The notes: generated by a model not told the origin, from the sequence alone. A DNA stretch of 64,000 bases from Brenneria salicis ATCC 15712 = DSM 30166 (GCF_003315515.1 NZ_QNRY01000013.1:21684-85683), one strand, 5' to 3'. Numbered from the stretch's first letter, positions 1 to 9,196 are shown. Translations and numbers: made by a program.

Positions 1-202
1 GCATTTCGGTAATGGCCGTTTGGCAAAGTTTACCTGTTAACGTCGAATCCTGACCTCCGCTCAGCCCCAATACCAGCGATTTCACAAATGGGTGGGCGCT
101 CAGATAATTCTTTAAAAAATCAACGCTAACGCGGATTTCTTTCATCGGGTCGATGGTGCTTTTGACTCCCAGTGCAGCGATGATGTCTGACTGTAATGAC
201 AT
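1..202 (-). CDS. nadE: NH3-dependent NAD+ synthetase, N-terminal part (cut by window edge)
   Basis: Only the first 67 codons are present; the gene runs off the left edge. The N-terminus begins [12 protein letters not shown] and contains [12 protein letters not shown], the SGGQDS P-loop of N-type ATP pyrophosphatases, followed by GKLCQTAI, very like E. coli NadE. The enzyme amidates deamido-NAD with ammonia in the last step of NAD synthesis. The ATG is preceded by a GGAGGGGGA-type ribosome site. osmE lies divergently next to it, as in E. coli. Confidence 0.95.
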   Translation of the reverse strand, partial: MSLQSDIIAALGVKSTIDPMKEIRVSVDFLKNYLSAHPFVKSLVLGLSGGQDSTLTGKLCQTAITEM

Positions 203-429
203 AATCTCCCCCTCCTGAACTTATTGATCCTGCGAAATAATTATTTCAATCATCAGAGTGTAAAACGAATTGGCGTGAAGAAAAAGGACAAGCGTTTTGT
301 CAATGGTTTAATCTATGGCTGATACCTTTCTTTTATCGATGAAGTGGTTACTTCATCAGCCTGCCATTTGAAAAAGTGCCAGTTGCCATCTAGTCTTATC
401 CAGGACCCATTAATCAATGAGGTAATGAA

Positions 430-762
430 ATGAAAAATAATCGTATAATGTTGTGTATTGTGGCGGCAGGAGCTGTCTTTCTTTCTGGGTGTTCGGCCTA
501 CAATAAAGCAGAGAGTTATGTAAATGAACCGGTAGTGAAAGATGTTAAGGTGGGAATGACGAAGCAGCAGGTTCATCAGATTGCCGGTTCGGGTGGTATG
601 GAGCGAAGAATGGTGAATGCCACCGGCACCTGTAGCGATTACGTGTTGAAGAATCGTGACGGTACGGCCCAGAGCTATTTTGTCAGTTATGACGAGAACG
701 GGTATGTCCGCAACAAGGGCTTCCAAAGTTGTCAGGCATACGACACCAACCCGCAACGGTAA
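430..762 (+). CDS. osmE: Osmotically inducible lipoprotein OsmE
   Basis: 110-residue protein with a signal sequence ending in a lipobox (VFLSGC, Cys21), so a predicted lipoprotein. The mature part is a small SmpA/OmlA-like (BamE-like) domain with PVVKDVKVGMTKQQV and a GTCSDYVL segment, matching E. coli OsmE in length and order. In E. coli the gene is induced by high osmolarity and stationary phase. The 227 bp separating it from nadE holds the divergent promoters; I could not assign exact boxes. A strong terminator follows. Confidence 0.93.
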   Translation: MKNNRIMLCIVAAGAVFLSGCSAYNKAESYVNEPVVKDVKVGMTKQQVHQIAGSGGMERRMVNATGTCSDYVLKNRDGTAQSYFVSYDENGYVRNKGFQSCQAYDTNPQR

Positions 763-804
763 AGTGGTGTCCCGCATCATCTGATGCAACGTTATTTACA
801 ATCC

Positions 805-840
805 AATGCCGGAAAATTACTTTTCCGGCATTATTTTTTG
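805..840 (+). terminator. Rho-independent terminator after osmE
   Basis: Perfect 12-bp stem (AATGCCGGAAAA at 805-816 with TTTTCCGGCATT at 821-832), a 4-base loop, then ATTTTTTG. It lies between osmE and the convergent tcyP and may serve both strands. Confidence 0.9.
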
Positions 841-870
841 CTTAATCGCGGGTTAGCGTTTTATCCGCAT

Positions 871-2227
871 TTACCGGTGCGTCAGTTTCGCATCTTCCTG
901 CGAATCAAATACCGTTTTATCCGTTTGTTTGAGCAACTGACTGGTCACGGTGCCGGCGGTCATCGAACCGCTGACATTCAGCGTGGTGCGTCCCATATCA
1001 ATCAAGGGTTCGATGGAAATCAGCAGGGCAACCAGCGTAATCGGTAATCCCATCGCCGGCAACACAATCAGGGCGGCAAACGTTGCGCCGCCGCCAACGC
1101 CGGCTACGCCGGCGGAACTGATGGTAACAATCCCGACCAACGTGGCGATCCAGACCGGATCGAGCGGATTGATTCCTACCGTCGGCGCAACCATTCTGAC
1201 CGATAGTGGTGCCGAATGAGGCGGCAAAGCTGGCGATGGAATCAGGAACACCAATCCGGCGGGTTTGCGCTTCGATGCTTAAGGGAATAGTGGCGGCGCT
1301 GGAGCGGCTGGTGAAGGCGAACGTCAGCACCGGCCAGACTTTACGGAAGAACCGAGACGGATTGATTCCGGTGAAGGTCAGGAGCAGAGCATGTACGCCA
1401 AACATGATCGCCAGCCCCAGATAGGACGCCACCACAAAGCTGCCCAGTTTGAGAATATCTTGCAGATTGGAACTGGCGACCATTTTGGTCATTAGCGCCA
1501 TCACCCCGTAAGGCGTTAACTTCATCACCAGACGAACCAGCTTCATTACCCAGGATTGCAGCGCATCAATTGCAACCAGCACGCGTTCGCCTTTCTCTTT
1601 GTCATCCTTCAGCAATTGCAACGCCGCGACACCGAGGAACGCCGCAAAAATAACCACGCTGATAATGGATGTGGGATTGGCTCCGGTTAATTCGAAGAAT
1701 GGGTTTTTGGGAATGAAGGAGAGGATCAGTTGCGGTACGTTAAGATCGGTAACTTTGCCCGCATAATTATTTTCAATGGCGCTCAGCCGGGCGCTTTCCT
1801 GCGCGCCTTGTACCAACCCGGCGGCAGTCAGGCCAAACAGGTTGGTGACGAAAACGCCGACCAGTGCCGCAATCAGGGTGGTGAGCAGCAGCGTGGAGAG
1901 CGTCAGCACGCTTATCTTGCCCAATGACGAGGCATTATGCAGTTTTGCCACCGAGTTGAGGATAGAAACGAAAACCAGCGGCATGACAATCATTTGCAGA
2001 AGTTGGACGTATCCATTGCCCACAATATTGAACCAGGCGATAGACTGGCCGATAATCCCGGTATTTTCACCATAGATAAAGTGCAATATCAGACCAAATG
2101 CGACCCCCGCCACCAGCCCCAGCAATACTTTTTTAGCCAGACTCCAGGACGGGTTTCTTGCGGCGTAACCCAATAAGATCATCAGGCTGACAAATGCCAA
2201 TATATTGAATAGCAGCGGAAAATTCAT
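871..2227 (-). pseudogene. tcyP: L-cystine/dicarboxylate symporter TcyP, disrupted by a frameshifting deletion
   Basis: The first frame (from ATG 2227, GGAG upstream) reads as TcyP/YdjN from MNFPLLFN to TTIGQNGCA. It then goes out of frame at about 1184-1195. A second frame resumes exactly with [13 protein letters not shown] and runs to the normal C-terminus at 871. The E. coli protein has about 12 extra residues at this point (GLYPAMLAV region), a Na+/dicarboxylate symporter re-entrant segment. The sequence ATGGTTGCGCCG at the join would occur at both ends of the missing stretch, so a deletion of about 38 bp by slippage between direct repeats explains it. Neither piece should transport: the long piece ends in 38 unrelated residues and lacks the last transmembrane part. 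The deletion model is inference; the frameshift is seen. Confidence 0.9.
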
Positions 2228-2233
2228 CTCCAC

Positions 2234-2636
2234 TTCTCCTTGTTTGTATAAACGTTATCTTTTTCAGTCGTAATAAACCGTAACAGGATAACAGGTCTGC
2301 TATAAGTTTGTTATTGGGGCGTCGCCGATAAGCGGAACAAAAAAATGGGACAGTCATTACATCGGAGAAAAAATGACCGTCCCGAACCGCAAAAGATAAA
2401 TTAATAAATAATATTCATACGTGGAGAGGGTAAATCAGACACAGTGCTTTAATAACACGACAACACAGACAGTAAATACTAAAAAAAACCAACTAATTTA
2501 TAACTTACTTCACTGAAGTGAGAGGCCTTAATAAAGAGGTGTTTAACGTTTAATAAACATGTCAGCAAGCATGTATTAAAGATAGCATCCCTTATTACTG
2601 CTAATGGTAAGAGTTATTTAAATAATTCTAAGGCTA
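2234..2636. other. Non-coding stretch between tcyP and kdgM
   Basis: AT-rich 400 bp without a recognisable gene. It holds the tcyP promoter region (proximal 100 bp) and a long hairpin (see terminator). I could not recognise any decayed coding sequence in it. Confidence 0.6.
2337..2384 (-). terminator. Terminator-like hairpin on the minus strand, between kdgM and tcyP
   Basis: Inverted repeat GGGAC-a-GTCATT (2347-2358) with AATGAC-c-GTCCC (2372-2383), one mismatch, 13-base loop. On the minus strand it is followed by a run of seven T. It would end transcripts reading out of kdgM before tcyP, although it lies about 250 bp after the kdgM stop. Confidence 0.7.
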
Positions 2637-3353
2637 TCATAAGTTATATTGTACACCGACACGGAAACGTGTTTGGCGATGGTCGGATGTACCACTTTCT
2701 TCTACATTGCCAATGGCAGTATAGGGCTTCCAGTTTTTATCGATACTGTATGATAATTTCACATTATGTACAAAATTATAGCTTTCGTTGTCATAAAGAA
2801 CACGTCCTGCTTGATTGGCTTTCTTGTATTCCAGTTCATAGTTCACCTGGAATTTCTTCAGGAATTTATAGCTGACGACACCAGTAAGAGTATATCCGGT
2901 TTCCTTGGTGTTCGGGTTTGTAGTACCCACTCTGCTATTGTAACGTTGATAATAAGGACGGTAGCGAAGCGATACCGATAAGTCATCTGTAATTCCGGCG
3001 CGGCCCCGGAGATAAGGGCGATAATTGTTGGAGTTAGATGATGAATCTAAAGAAAATCCCGGTTCAATAGAGAATGTTTTGTCGATTTTATAGACATAGC
3101 TGGCAACCACTTCTGTGCCGTTACTTACCGTCTCATGGTAGGGTTTATTCGGCGTCGAGTCATTGGTTGCCTGGCGCCATTTAGCTTCAGCAGACAGACC
3201 AAAACCATTGGCAAATCGGTGTGAAATTAATAAACGGTCGCGATGATCATTTTTCGGCGTATCTTTCATTTCATGACGATAATCAATTGTGACGGCCAAT
3301 GCATTGACACTGATTAATGAAGTAATAGCCAGAGTTAATAATTTAATTTTCAT
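2637..3353 (-). CDS. kdgM: Oligogalacturonate-specific outer-membrane porin
   Basis: 238 residues with a 20-residue signal peptide (…SVNALA/VTIDYRHE). The mature part is rich in alternating aromatic/charged strands (GVVSYKFLKKFQVNYELEY) and ends in GVQYNL with a C-terminal hydrophobic residue typical of outer-membrane barrels. It matches the Dickeya KdgM family closely (VDYRHE start, KPYxE, GYTLTG, NYELEYKK). KdgM is a 12-stranded monomeric channel that lets pectin-derived oligogalacturonides into the periplasm. It is downstream of togMNAB, but its own promoter region carries a KdgR box and TGTGATCTTGATC (possible CRP half-site), so it is probably transcribed alone. Confidence 0.93.
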   Translation of the reverse strand: MKIKLLTLAITSLISVNALAVTIDYRHEMKDTPKNDHRDRLLISHRFANGFGLSAEAKWRQATNDSTPNKPYHETVSNGTEVVASYVYKIDKTFSIEPGFSLDSSSNSNNYRPYLRGRAGITDDLSVSLRYRPYYQRYNSRVGTTNPNTKETGYTLTGVVSYKFLKKFQVNYELEYKKANQAGRVLYDNESYNFVHNVKLSYSIDKNWKPYTAIGNVEESGTSDHRQTRFRVGVQYNL

Positions 3354-3476
3354 TGTTATATTTCCTGTGGATAGGATAGTGCTTAATTTGAAAGACGTAT
3401 TGTTGCTTTTGAAACACGCTCTATTTTATTTGTTTTTAAATGTTGTTTTGTGATCTTGATCTTCTTGGAGGATAAA

Positions 3477-3498
3477 AAATGAAATGCAGTTTCAAATT
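3477..3498. promoter_or_regulatory. KdgR operator in the kdgM promoter region
   Basis: AAATGAAATGCAGTTTCAAA is a near-perfect fit to the KdgR palindrome (AATGAAAC-N3-GTTTCATT). It lies about 125 bp upstream of kdgM. KdgR is the IclR-family repressor of pectin catabolism, released by 2-keto-3-deoxygluconate. A weaker second copy (TGAAACACGCTCTATTTTA) lies near 3409-3430. Confidence 0.75.
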
Positions 3499-3544
3499 GT
3501 GATTTTGATCGGTTTGAATATAATTCATTTTTTAATTTTAATGA

Positions 3545-3572
3545 AAATCCCTGCCAGTGGTGTGGCAGGGTT
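3545..3572 (-). terminator. Terminator after togB
   Basis: CCCTGCCA (3549-3556) pairs with TGGCAGGG (3563-3570) around a 6-base loop. The minus strand continues ATTTTCATT. It closes the togMNAB transcript just before the kdgM promoter. Confidence 0.8.
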
Positions 3573-3596
3573 TATTACCTTTGAATAATAATTTTA

Positions 3597-4886
3597 TTAT
3601 CTCATGGCCCGTTTCAAAATACGTTCAGACTGCCGCTGGAAGTATTTCGCCGTTTCTTCAACCGATTTCTGACCATAGTCGATAGATTGAATGGCATCAC
3701 CAAATAGGGACACGATTTGCGGATCGTCAAAATAAGGTGAAACGCTCATGCTATGCGGCAATGATAACGCCAGATTCAGACCAGAAACTGCGGGGGAGTC
3801 ATCTTTAATAACGCCGTCAGCCGTCAGTTGGGCTACCGCAGCCTTGCTTAACGGCACGCCGCGCTCTAATCCCAGCGCCTGAACGCCTTCTTTGCTGTTC
3901 AACAGGAAGTTAATCAGCAGAGACGCTTCTTTAGGATGTTTGCTTGATTTACCAATTGACAGCATTTGTGCAGGTTTAAAGAACAGACCGGCATCTTTGG
4001 CGCCCGGCAACATAGGATAGTCGCCTAACGCCAGTTTTGCCGGCGGTTGCAGGTTGTCGGAATACTTGGTGATCGTAGAGTTCCACATATACGTGCCGCT
4101 CCACTCGCCGCTAATCCACGGTTTCATCTCATACATATTACTCTTGCCGAAAGAGGCATAGTATTTCGCTGAAGGCATCACGTGACTATCAACCAACTTC
4201 TTATACATGCTGAAGAATTCCACCCATTGCGCATCGGTATAAGAGAATTTTTGACTTTTCTCATCAATGGCCGGGATGTTGTACTTCTGAACCATGTAAG
4301 AGTTTAACAACGCCAGGGAGTCCTGATGCTCCAGAACTACAGGGTAGTATTGCTCGCCCAGCTTTTCTTTGAATACGTTACCGGCGTTCAATAGTTCATC
4401 CCAGGTTTTCGGATATTCCAGACCGGCTTTTTTCCAGCTTTCTGTATTGAAATAAAACACACGGGCGGTAACAGAAACAGGAATACCGTTCAGCTTGCCA
4501 TTGATGGTCGTCCCCTGAAGCTCTTTAGCGTCGAACTGGGTCAGATCCAGCGTCTCTTTAACGTTGTTCAGATCGTAGAAGCCATCGCCATTTTTAGAGA
4601 AAATCGGCAGCCAGTTCCAGTTGGTCTGCATCACGTCAGGTTCCGTGTTGCCGGCAATCTGCGTCGTCAGACGAGACAAGTGTCCGTCCCAACCGGTGTA
4701 CTCCGCTTTAACGGTGATATTGGGATACTGCTGATGGAACGCTTCAATCGCCTTGAGTGTCTGTTGATGGCGGGTATTGCCTCCCCACCAGGACATTCTT
4801 AATTCAACCTGATCAGCAGCAAACGACGGTGCCGCCAATAATGCTAGTGATGAGGCTATCAGAGTGTGTAGGATCGCTTTTTTCAT
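3597..4886 (-). CDS. togB: Oligogalacturonide ABC transporter, periplasmic binding protein
   Basis: 429 residues from ATG 4886. An upstream in-frame extension is possible, but the signal peptide (MKKAILHTLIASSLALL…PSFA/A) fixes the start. Family 1 solute-binding protein (MalE/UgpB class) with RMSWWGGNTRHQQTL at the mature N-terminus. It delivers oligogalacturonides released by pectate lyases to the TogMN permease. It is the last gene of togMNAB, 16 bp after togA, and a terminator follows. The match to Dickeya TogB in order and length is good. Confidence 0.92.
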   Translation of the reverse strand: MKKAILHTLIASSLALLAAPSFAADQVELRMSWWGGNTRHQQTLKAIEAFHQQYPNITVKAEYTGWDGHLSRLTTQIAGNTEPDVMQTNWNWLPIFSKNGDGFYDLNNVKETLDLTQFDAKELQGTTINGKLNGIPVSVTARVFYFNTESWKKAGLEYPKTWDELLNAGNVFKEKLGEQYYPVVLEHQDSLALLNSYMVQKYNIPAIDEKSQKFSYTDAQWVEFFSMYKKLVDSHVMPSAKYYASFGKSNMYEMKPWISGEWSGTYMWNSTITKYSDNLQPPAKLALGDYPMLPGAKDAGLFFKPAQMLSIGKSSKHPKEASLLINFLLNSKEGVQALGLERGVPLSKAAVAQLTADGVIKDDSPAVSGLNLALSLPHSMSVSPYFDDPQIVSLFGDAIQSIDYGQKSVEETAKYFQRQSERILKRAMR

Positions 4887-4902
4887 CGGGTTACTACTCC
4901 TG

Positions 4903-6030
4903 TTAAAGAGAGATATTTTTTTCTGTTTTTGCATCAAAGATATGGCACTTTTCCATATCGAACTGGAAGAAGACCTGACGATGCAGGCCATTGCTGATAA
5001 TCGACCGTGCTTCATCGGAAGCGACACGGCTGGTTAATTCAAAGCCGTCAACCTTGATATACATAAAGAATTCATGACCCATGTTCTCTACGCGCACCAG
5101 TTCTCCCTGAGAGTGGTTCGCCTCAAACGGGGTTTCGGACACGGTGACGTACTCAGGCCGGATACCGAAGAACACATCCTGATCGGCGTAAGCGCGGACT
5201 TTGTCCTGCTGTTCGCGGTTCAGCACCAGCGTGTAGTGACCGACCGTCAGACCAATTCGGCCGTCATTCTCCACCAGCTTGCTTGGCTTGATGTTCATTT
5301 CCGGCGAGCCGATAAAACCGGCGACGAACATGTTGACGGGGTAGTGGTACAGGTTGTCCGGCGTATCCACCTGCATGATATGGCCCAGCTTCATGACGCA
5401 GATGCGGTCGCCCATGGTCATGGCTTCGGTCTGGTCGTGGGTGACGTACACGGTCGTGGCGGCCTTGCCGCTTTTTTTCAGTTGCTTGTGCAGGTCGGAA
5501 ATACGGATACGCATGGAGGCGCGCAGCTTAGCGTCCAGGTTGGACAGCGGCTCGTCAAACAGGAAGACGTCAGGTTTTTTCACGATGGCGCGGCCTACCG
5601 CGACACGCTGGGCCTGGCCGCCGGAAAGCTGGCGGGGCAGGCGGTCCATCAGTTCTTCCAGTTCCAGAATTTTGGCGGCCTCGGTAACCTGCTCTTCAAT
5701 CCGCTCTTTGGGCATTTTGCTGAGCTTCAGGCCGAAGGCAAGGTTCTCCTTAACCGTCATGTGCGGGTAGAGCGCGTAGTTCTGGAACACCATGGCAATC
5801 CCGCGCTCTTTGGGCGCCAGATTATTCACCACGCGCTCGCCGATACGGACTTCGCCGCCGCTGATGGTTTCCAGCCCGGCCAGCATCCGCAGCGTGGTGG
5901 ATTTCGCACAGCCTGACGGCCCGACAATCACCATGAATTCCCCGTCTTTGATGGTCAGGTCGATGCCGTGCACTGCTTTGAAACCGTTGGAATAGACTTT
6001 TTCCAGCTTGTTGAAAATGACTTCAGCCAT
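4903..6030 (-). CDS. togA: Oligogalacturonide ABC transporter, ATP-binding protein
   Basis: 375 residues; the start MAEVIFNKLEKVY at 6030 is typical of MalK/UgpC-type ATPases, so the 10-residue in-frame extension is not used. Walker A is GPSGCAKSTT, with Ala where most relatives have Gly, as I recall for TogA proteins. The signature is LSGGQAQRVAVGRA, Walker B is VFLFDEPLSNLDA, the H-loop is YVTHDQTEAM, and a C-terminal TOBE/OB domain follows (after about 240). It energises import through TogMN at the inner membrane. Confidence 0.93.
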   Translation of the reverse strand: MAEVIFNKLEKVYSNGFKAVHGIDLTIKDGEFMVIVGPSGCAKSTTLRMLAGLETISGGEVRIGERVVNNLAPKERGIAMVFQNYALYPHMTVKENLAFGLKLSKMPKERIEEQVTEAAKILELEELMDRLPRQLSGGQAQRVAVGRAIVKKPDVFLFDEPLSNLDAKLRASMRIRISDLHKQLKKSGKAATTVYVTHDQTEAMTMGDRICVMKLGHIMQVDTPDNLYHYPVNMFVAGFIGSPEMNIKPSKLVENDGRIGLTVGHYTLVLNREQQDKVRAYADQDVFFGIRPEYVTVSETPFEANHSQGELVRVENMGHEFFMYIKVDGFELTSRVASDEARSIISNGLHRQVFFQFDMEKCHIFDAKTEKNISL

Positions 6031-6043
6031 GATAAATCCCCAA

Positions 6044-6949
6044 TTAACCTTTAATGCCACTGCTGGTCACGCCTTGAACGAAGTAACGCTGTGCCAGGAA
6101 GAAAACAATGATGGAGGGCAGAATCGAAATGCTGGACATCGCCAGGATTTCATTCCACGGTGCGCCTTCTGTCACGTCGATGGACATTTTCAGCGCCAGC
6201 GCAATCGGGTATTTGTCCACGCTGTAGACGTAGATCAGCGGCCCGATAAAGTCGTTCATCGACCACATGAACTGGAACAATGCCACCGAGATAATGGCCG
6301 GTTTCAGGATCGGCACCACCACATACCACAGCACCTGGAAGGAGTTGCAGCCGTCGATCTGGGCCGCCTCTTCCATATCCCGCGGTACGCCGCGCAGGAA
6401 CTGGATTAGCATGAATACGAAGAACCCCTGGGTGGCGAACGCCAGCGGCAGGTAGAGCGGCAGGTAACTGTTCAGCATGCCCATTTCGCGGAACATGATG
6501 TACTGCGGGATCAGCAGCACGGTGCTGGGCAGCAGCAGGGTGGCGATAAGGGTGGCGAACCAGAAATTCTTCCAAGGAATATCGAAGCGTGCGAAGCCGT
6601 AAGCGACGATGGTGGATGAGATAATTGTCAGCAGCACTTTCGGGATCACGTACTTGAAGGTGTTGATCATGTAGTGACCGAAGTTGTATTCGGTGCCGGT
6701 TTTCCAGCCGTTGACGAAACCGTCCCAGGTGGCGTGCTCAGGCCACAGCCCCAGAGTGGTAAAGATTTCATGGTTCGGCTTGAAGGAAGCCGAGAACATC
6801 CAGGCCAGCGGATAGAGCATCAGCAGCCCGACGAACAGTAAAATGACATAACGGATGGCGGCGCTGGTTTTCTCTTTACGCAGTGTGCGGTGTACTTCCC
6901 GTGCGGCAATTGCCTGGGCCAGGGTCATATTGGAATGCATGTCAGCCAT
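6044..6949 (-). CDS. togN: Oligogalacturonide ABC transporter, permease TogN
   Basis: 301 residues from ATG 6949 (MADMHSNMTLAQ), overlapping togM by 8 bp. It is a MalG-type permease with about six membrane segments. The EAA loop, EEAAQIDGCNSFQVLWYVVVP, contacts the ATPase. With TogM it forms the inner-membrane channel. A longer in-frame reading from 7060 lies inside togM and is not credible. The downstream gene is togA (13 bp). Confidence 0.93.
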   Translation of the reverse strand: MADMHSNMTLAQAIAAREVHRTLRKEKTSAAIRYVILLFVGLLMLYPLAWMFSASFKPNHEIFTTLGLWPEHATWDGFVNGWKTGTEYNFGHYMINTFKYVIPKVLLTIISSTIVAYGFARFDIPWKNFWFATLIATLLLPSTVLLIPQYIMFREMGMLNSYLPLYLPLAFATQGFFVFMLIQFLRGVPRDMEEAAQIDGCNSFQVLWYVVVPILKPAIISVALFQFMWSMNDFIGPLIYVYSVDKYPIALALKMSIDVTEGAPWNEILAMSSISILPSIIVFFLAQRYFVQGVTSSGIKG

Positions 6950-7832
6950 TTTTTCCTCCTTTATCCGCGGAGTAGAACACCCAGTATTTGGATGATTTGA
7001 ACGCGACCGAGGCGAATACGGCCACCACCAGGAACAGCACCCACGCCAGCGCCGCGCCATAGCCCATATCGAAATATTTGAAGGCGGTATCGTAGATATA
7101 GAGAGAGAACAGGTAGGTGTAATGGGTCGGGCCGCCGCCGGTGATGACGTAAGGGGCGGTGAACTCCTGGAACGCCTGAGTGGTCTGCATAATAAAGTTG
7201 AAGAAGATGACCGGAGTAATCAGCGGGACCGTCACCTTGAGGAACATCTGCCATTTTGAAGCGCCGTCGATCATGGCGGCTTCATATTGTGATTGCGGCA
7301 CGTTCTGCAAGGCAGCGAGGAAGATAACCATGGCGGAGCCAAACTGCCAAACGCGTAGCAGGGTAACGGACATCAGGGCCAGCGAGGGTTCGCCCAGCCA
7401 GTTGACGGCATCCAGGCCGAAAACGGCCAGAAAGCTGTTCAACAGTCCGTCGATGGCGAACATGGCGCGCCATAGCACGGCGATGGCGACGCTGCTGCCG
7501 AGAATGGAAGGCACATAGTAAGCGGTGCGGAAGAAACCGATGCCGCGCAGTTTGAAATTGAGGACGAAAGCAATCAACAGAGCGAATATCAATTTCAGCG
7601 GAATGGTGAGGAAAACATAGGCGAAAGTCACGCCCATGGATTTCCAGTAAAGGTCATCCTCCATGAACATGCGCTGGTAATTTTCCATCCCGGTGAATTC
7701 AGGCGGACTCATCAAATCATACTCGGTAAAACTGAGAAAAAATGATGAAACAAAGGGGAAAGCGGTAAACACTATCAGCCCTATAATATAGGGGGAGATA
7801 TAGGCTAACCCCAGCATTCTGTTTTCATTCAT
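6942..7832 (-). CDS. togM: Oligogalacturonide ABC transporter, permease TogM
   Basis: 296-residue MalF-type permease (MNENRMLGLAYISPYIIG). It has six predicted membrane helices and the EAA motif YEAAMIDGASKWQMFLKVTVP. It is now the first intact gene of the tog operon. In Dickeya the operon begins with pelW, but here only a pelW stub precedes togM, 55 bp upstream. It imports di- to tetragalacturonides. Confidence 0.93.
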   Translation of the reverse strand: MNENRMLGLAYISPYIIGLIVFTAFPFVSSFFLSFTEYDLMSPPEFTGMENYQRMFMEDDLYWKSMGVTFAYVFLTIPLKLIFALLIAFVLNFKLRGIGFFRTAYYVPSILGSSVAIAVLWRAMFAIDGLLNSFLAVFGLDAVNWLGEPSLALMSVTLLRVWQFGSAMVIFLAALQNVPQSQYEAAMIDGASKWQMFLKVTVPLITPVIFFNFIMQTTQAFQEFTAPYVITGGGPTHYTYLFSLYIYDTAFKYFDMGYGAALAWVLFLVVAVFASVAFKSSKYWVFYSADKGGKNG

Positions 7833-7887
7833 AATGCTTACCTATTTAGTCATTGTGAAATATCAAAAATAAAATCAAAGCAGGAAG

Positions 7888-8055
7888 TTAAGCGTTTTTT
7901 CCGGGTAGTACATCAAACCCATCAGCCATTAAAGGTATTGGAGTGGTACGGCTATGCGCCACTTTATGAACGGTTGCGATATGCCGGCACAGCATATTAA
8001 TCCACTGATCAAGCTGCGTTTTCTGACTGGTGTAGAAGCTTGCAAAAATACTCAT
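7888..8055 (-). pseudogene. pelW: Remnant of exopolygalacturonate lyase pelW (5' stub, 55 codons)
   Basis: A short frame starts at ATG 8055 with a good ribosome site (AAGAAGG 9 bp upstream). It reads MSIFASFYTSQKTQLDQWIN … IPLMADGFDVLPGKNA and stops at 7888, directly before togM. PelW, the cytoplasmic family-2 pectate lyase, is the first gene of the tog operon in Dickeya and is over 500 residues long. The position, the promoter upstream and the PLMADG segment, which I associate with PL2 N-termini, suggest that this is what a large deletion left. The identification rests on context and memory of the family, not on an alignment. The stub may still be translated and help load ribosomes onto togM. 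Confidence 0.6.
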
Positions 8056-8163
8056 GGAGTACCTTCTTATGGAACTGCGTAACCAGTTCCTTATAAATAG
8101 AAACGCTGTTTTGAATGATTATATGGCGCTATTAACCTTGTCGTCATGTACGCAATAGCGAAA

Positions 8164-8198
8164 GTGTGATCAAAGTCGGAACGTTGTTTTAATTTTTT
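8164..8198 (-). promoter_or_regulatory. Candidate CRP and KdgR sites of the pelW-togMNAB promoter
   Basis: On the minus strand, ATTAAAACAACGTTCCGACT (8177-8196) resembles a KdgR half-palindrome pair (AAAAC-N3-GTT). Next to it, TGTGATCAAAGTC (read on plus, 8165-8177) contains the CRP TGTGA half-site. Both lie about 110-140 bp before the pelW stub start. Match quality is moderate. Confidence 0.4.
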
Positions 8199-8256
8199 TT
8201 AAGGCGAGATTTTGATGAGGAAAAATAAGGGGGGGGAGGAAATAACCAATTGAAAA

Positions 8257-8290
8257 TGAAAAAAAAGCACAACCGGAATTGTGCCTTTTA
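8257..8290 (-). terminator. Terminator after kduD
   Basis: GGCACAA-ttccgg-TTGTGC on the minus strand (arms 8279-8285 and 8267-8272), followed by a T-run. It separates kduD from the pelW/tog promoter. Confidence 0.85.
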
Positions 8291-8350
8291 TCATGCGGTG
8301 TGTGAAAAATGCAGCATATGAAAAAATTGTACCGCGGATTAAATAAACGA

Positions 8351-9112
8351 TTAGCGAGCCAGCCAGCCGCCATCCACAGCAATGGTGTAGCCGTTGATGT
8401 AATCGGACGCGCTGGAAGCCAGGAACACGGCGGGACCCATTAGATCATGCGGCAAACCCCAACGGCCTGCCGGGATGCGATCCAGAATTTCTTTGCTGCG
8501 GTCTTCGTCGGCGCGTAACTGCTGGGTATTGTTGGTGGCCATATAGCCGGGGGCGAGCGCGTTAACGTTTATGTTGTGTTTCGCCCATTCGTTCGCCAGC
8601 AGGCGGGTCACTCCCATCACGGCGCTTTTTGACGCGGTGTAAGAAGGCACGCGAATACCGCCCTGGAAAGACAACATGGAGGCGATATTGATGATTTTAC
8701 CGCCGTGACCTTGTTTGATGAACTGACGTGCTACAGCCTGAGACATGAAGAACACGCTCTTGATGTTCAGATTCATCACATCGTCCCAGTTCTTTTCGCT
8801 GAATTCGATGGCATCTTCACGGCGTATGATACCGGCGTTGTTAACCAGAATGTCGACTTTGCTGAATTCGCTCACCGCTTTTTCCACCAACGCGGCGTGA
8901 CCGGAGATGTTGCTCATGTCGGCGGTCAGGCTGAGAAAACGACGTCCCAACGTGGTGACTTTCTCGATAGTCTCCTTGGGTTCAACGATGTTGACGCCGA
9001 CAATATGGCAACCAGCCTGCGCCAGGCCGATAGCCATACCCTGACCTAACCCCGTATCACAACCTGTGATAAGTGCAACGCGGCCCTGTAAATCGAAGGA
9101 ATTTAAAATCAT
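8351..9112 (-). CDS. kduD: 2-dehydro-3-deoxy-D-gluconate 5-dehydrogenase (KduD)
   Basis: 253 residues, the usual length. Short-chain dehydrogenase with the nucleotide motif TGCDTGLGQG (17-26), NNAG, and catalytic Ser…YTASK. KduD reduces 5-keto-4-deoxy sugar acid (DKII) to 2-keto-3-deoxygluconate in the cytoplasm, the last specific step of oligogalacturonide breakdown. Its usual operon partner kduI is reduced to a remnant about 85 bp upstream, so its substrate must come from another isomerase or route. Confidence 0.94.
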   Translation of the reverse strand: MILNSFDLQGRVALITGCDTGLGQGMAIGLAQAGCHIVGVNIVEPKETIEKVTTLGRRFLSLTADMSNISGHAALVEKAVSEFSKVDILVNNAGIIRREDAIEFSEKNWDDVMNLNIKSVFFMSQAVARQFIKQGHGGKIINIASMLSFQGGIRVPSYTASKSAVMGVTRLLANEWAKHNINVNALAPGYMATNNTQQLRADEDRSKEILDRIPAGRWGLPHDLMGPAVFLASSASDYINGYTIAVDGGWLAR

Positions 9113-9196
9113 GGATTTACTCTCTCCAAAAGCGACAATAAGTCGTTAGCTGTTATTGTAGGGAACACCGGTCATTGTGGTAGAAAGCGATTAACT

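Noticed and set aside
313..789. 158-codon minus-strand frame over osmE
   Set aside because: Antisense to a recognised lipoprotein gene, with no ribosome site and no family features.
5074..5916. 280-codon plus-strand frame inside togA
   Set aside because: Antisense shadow of a highly conserved ATPase; His/Gln-rich composition typical of reverse-complement reading.
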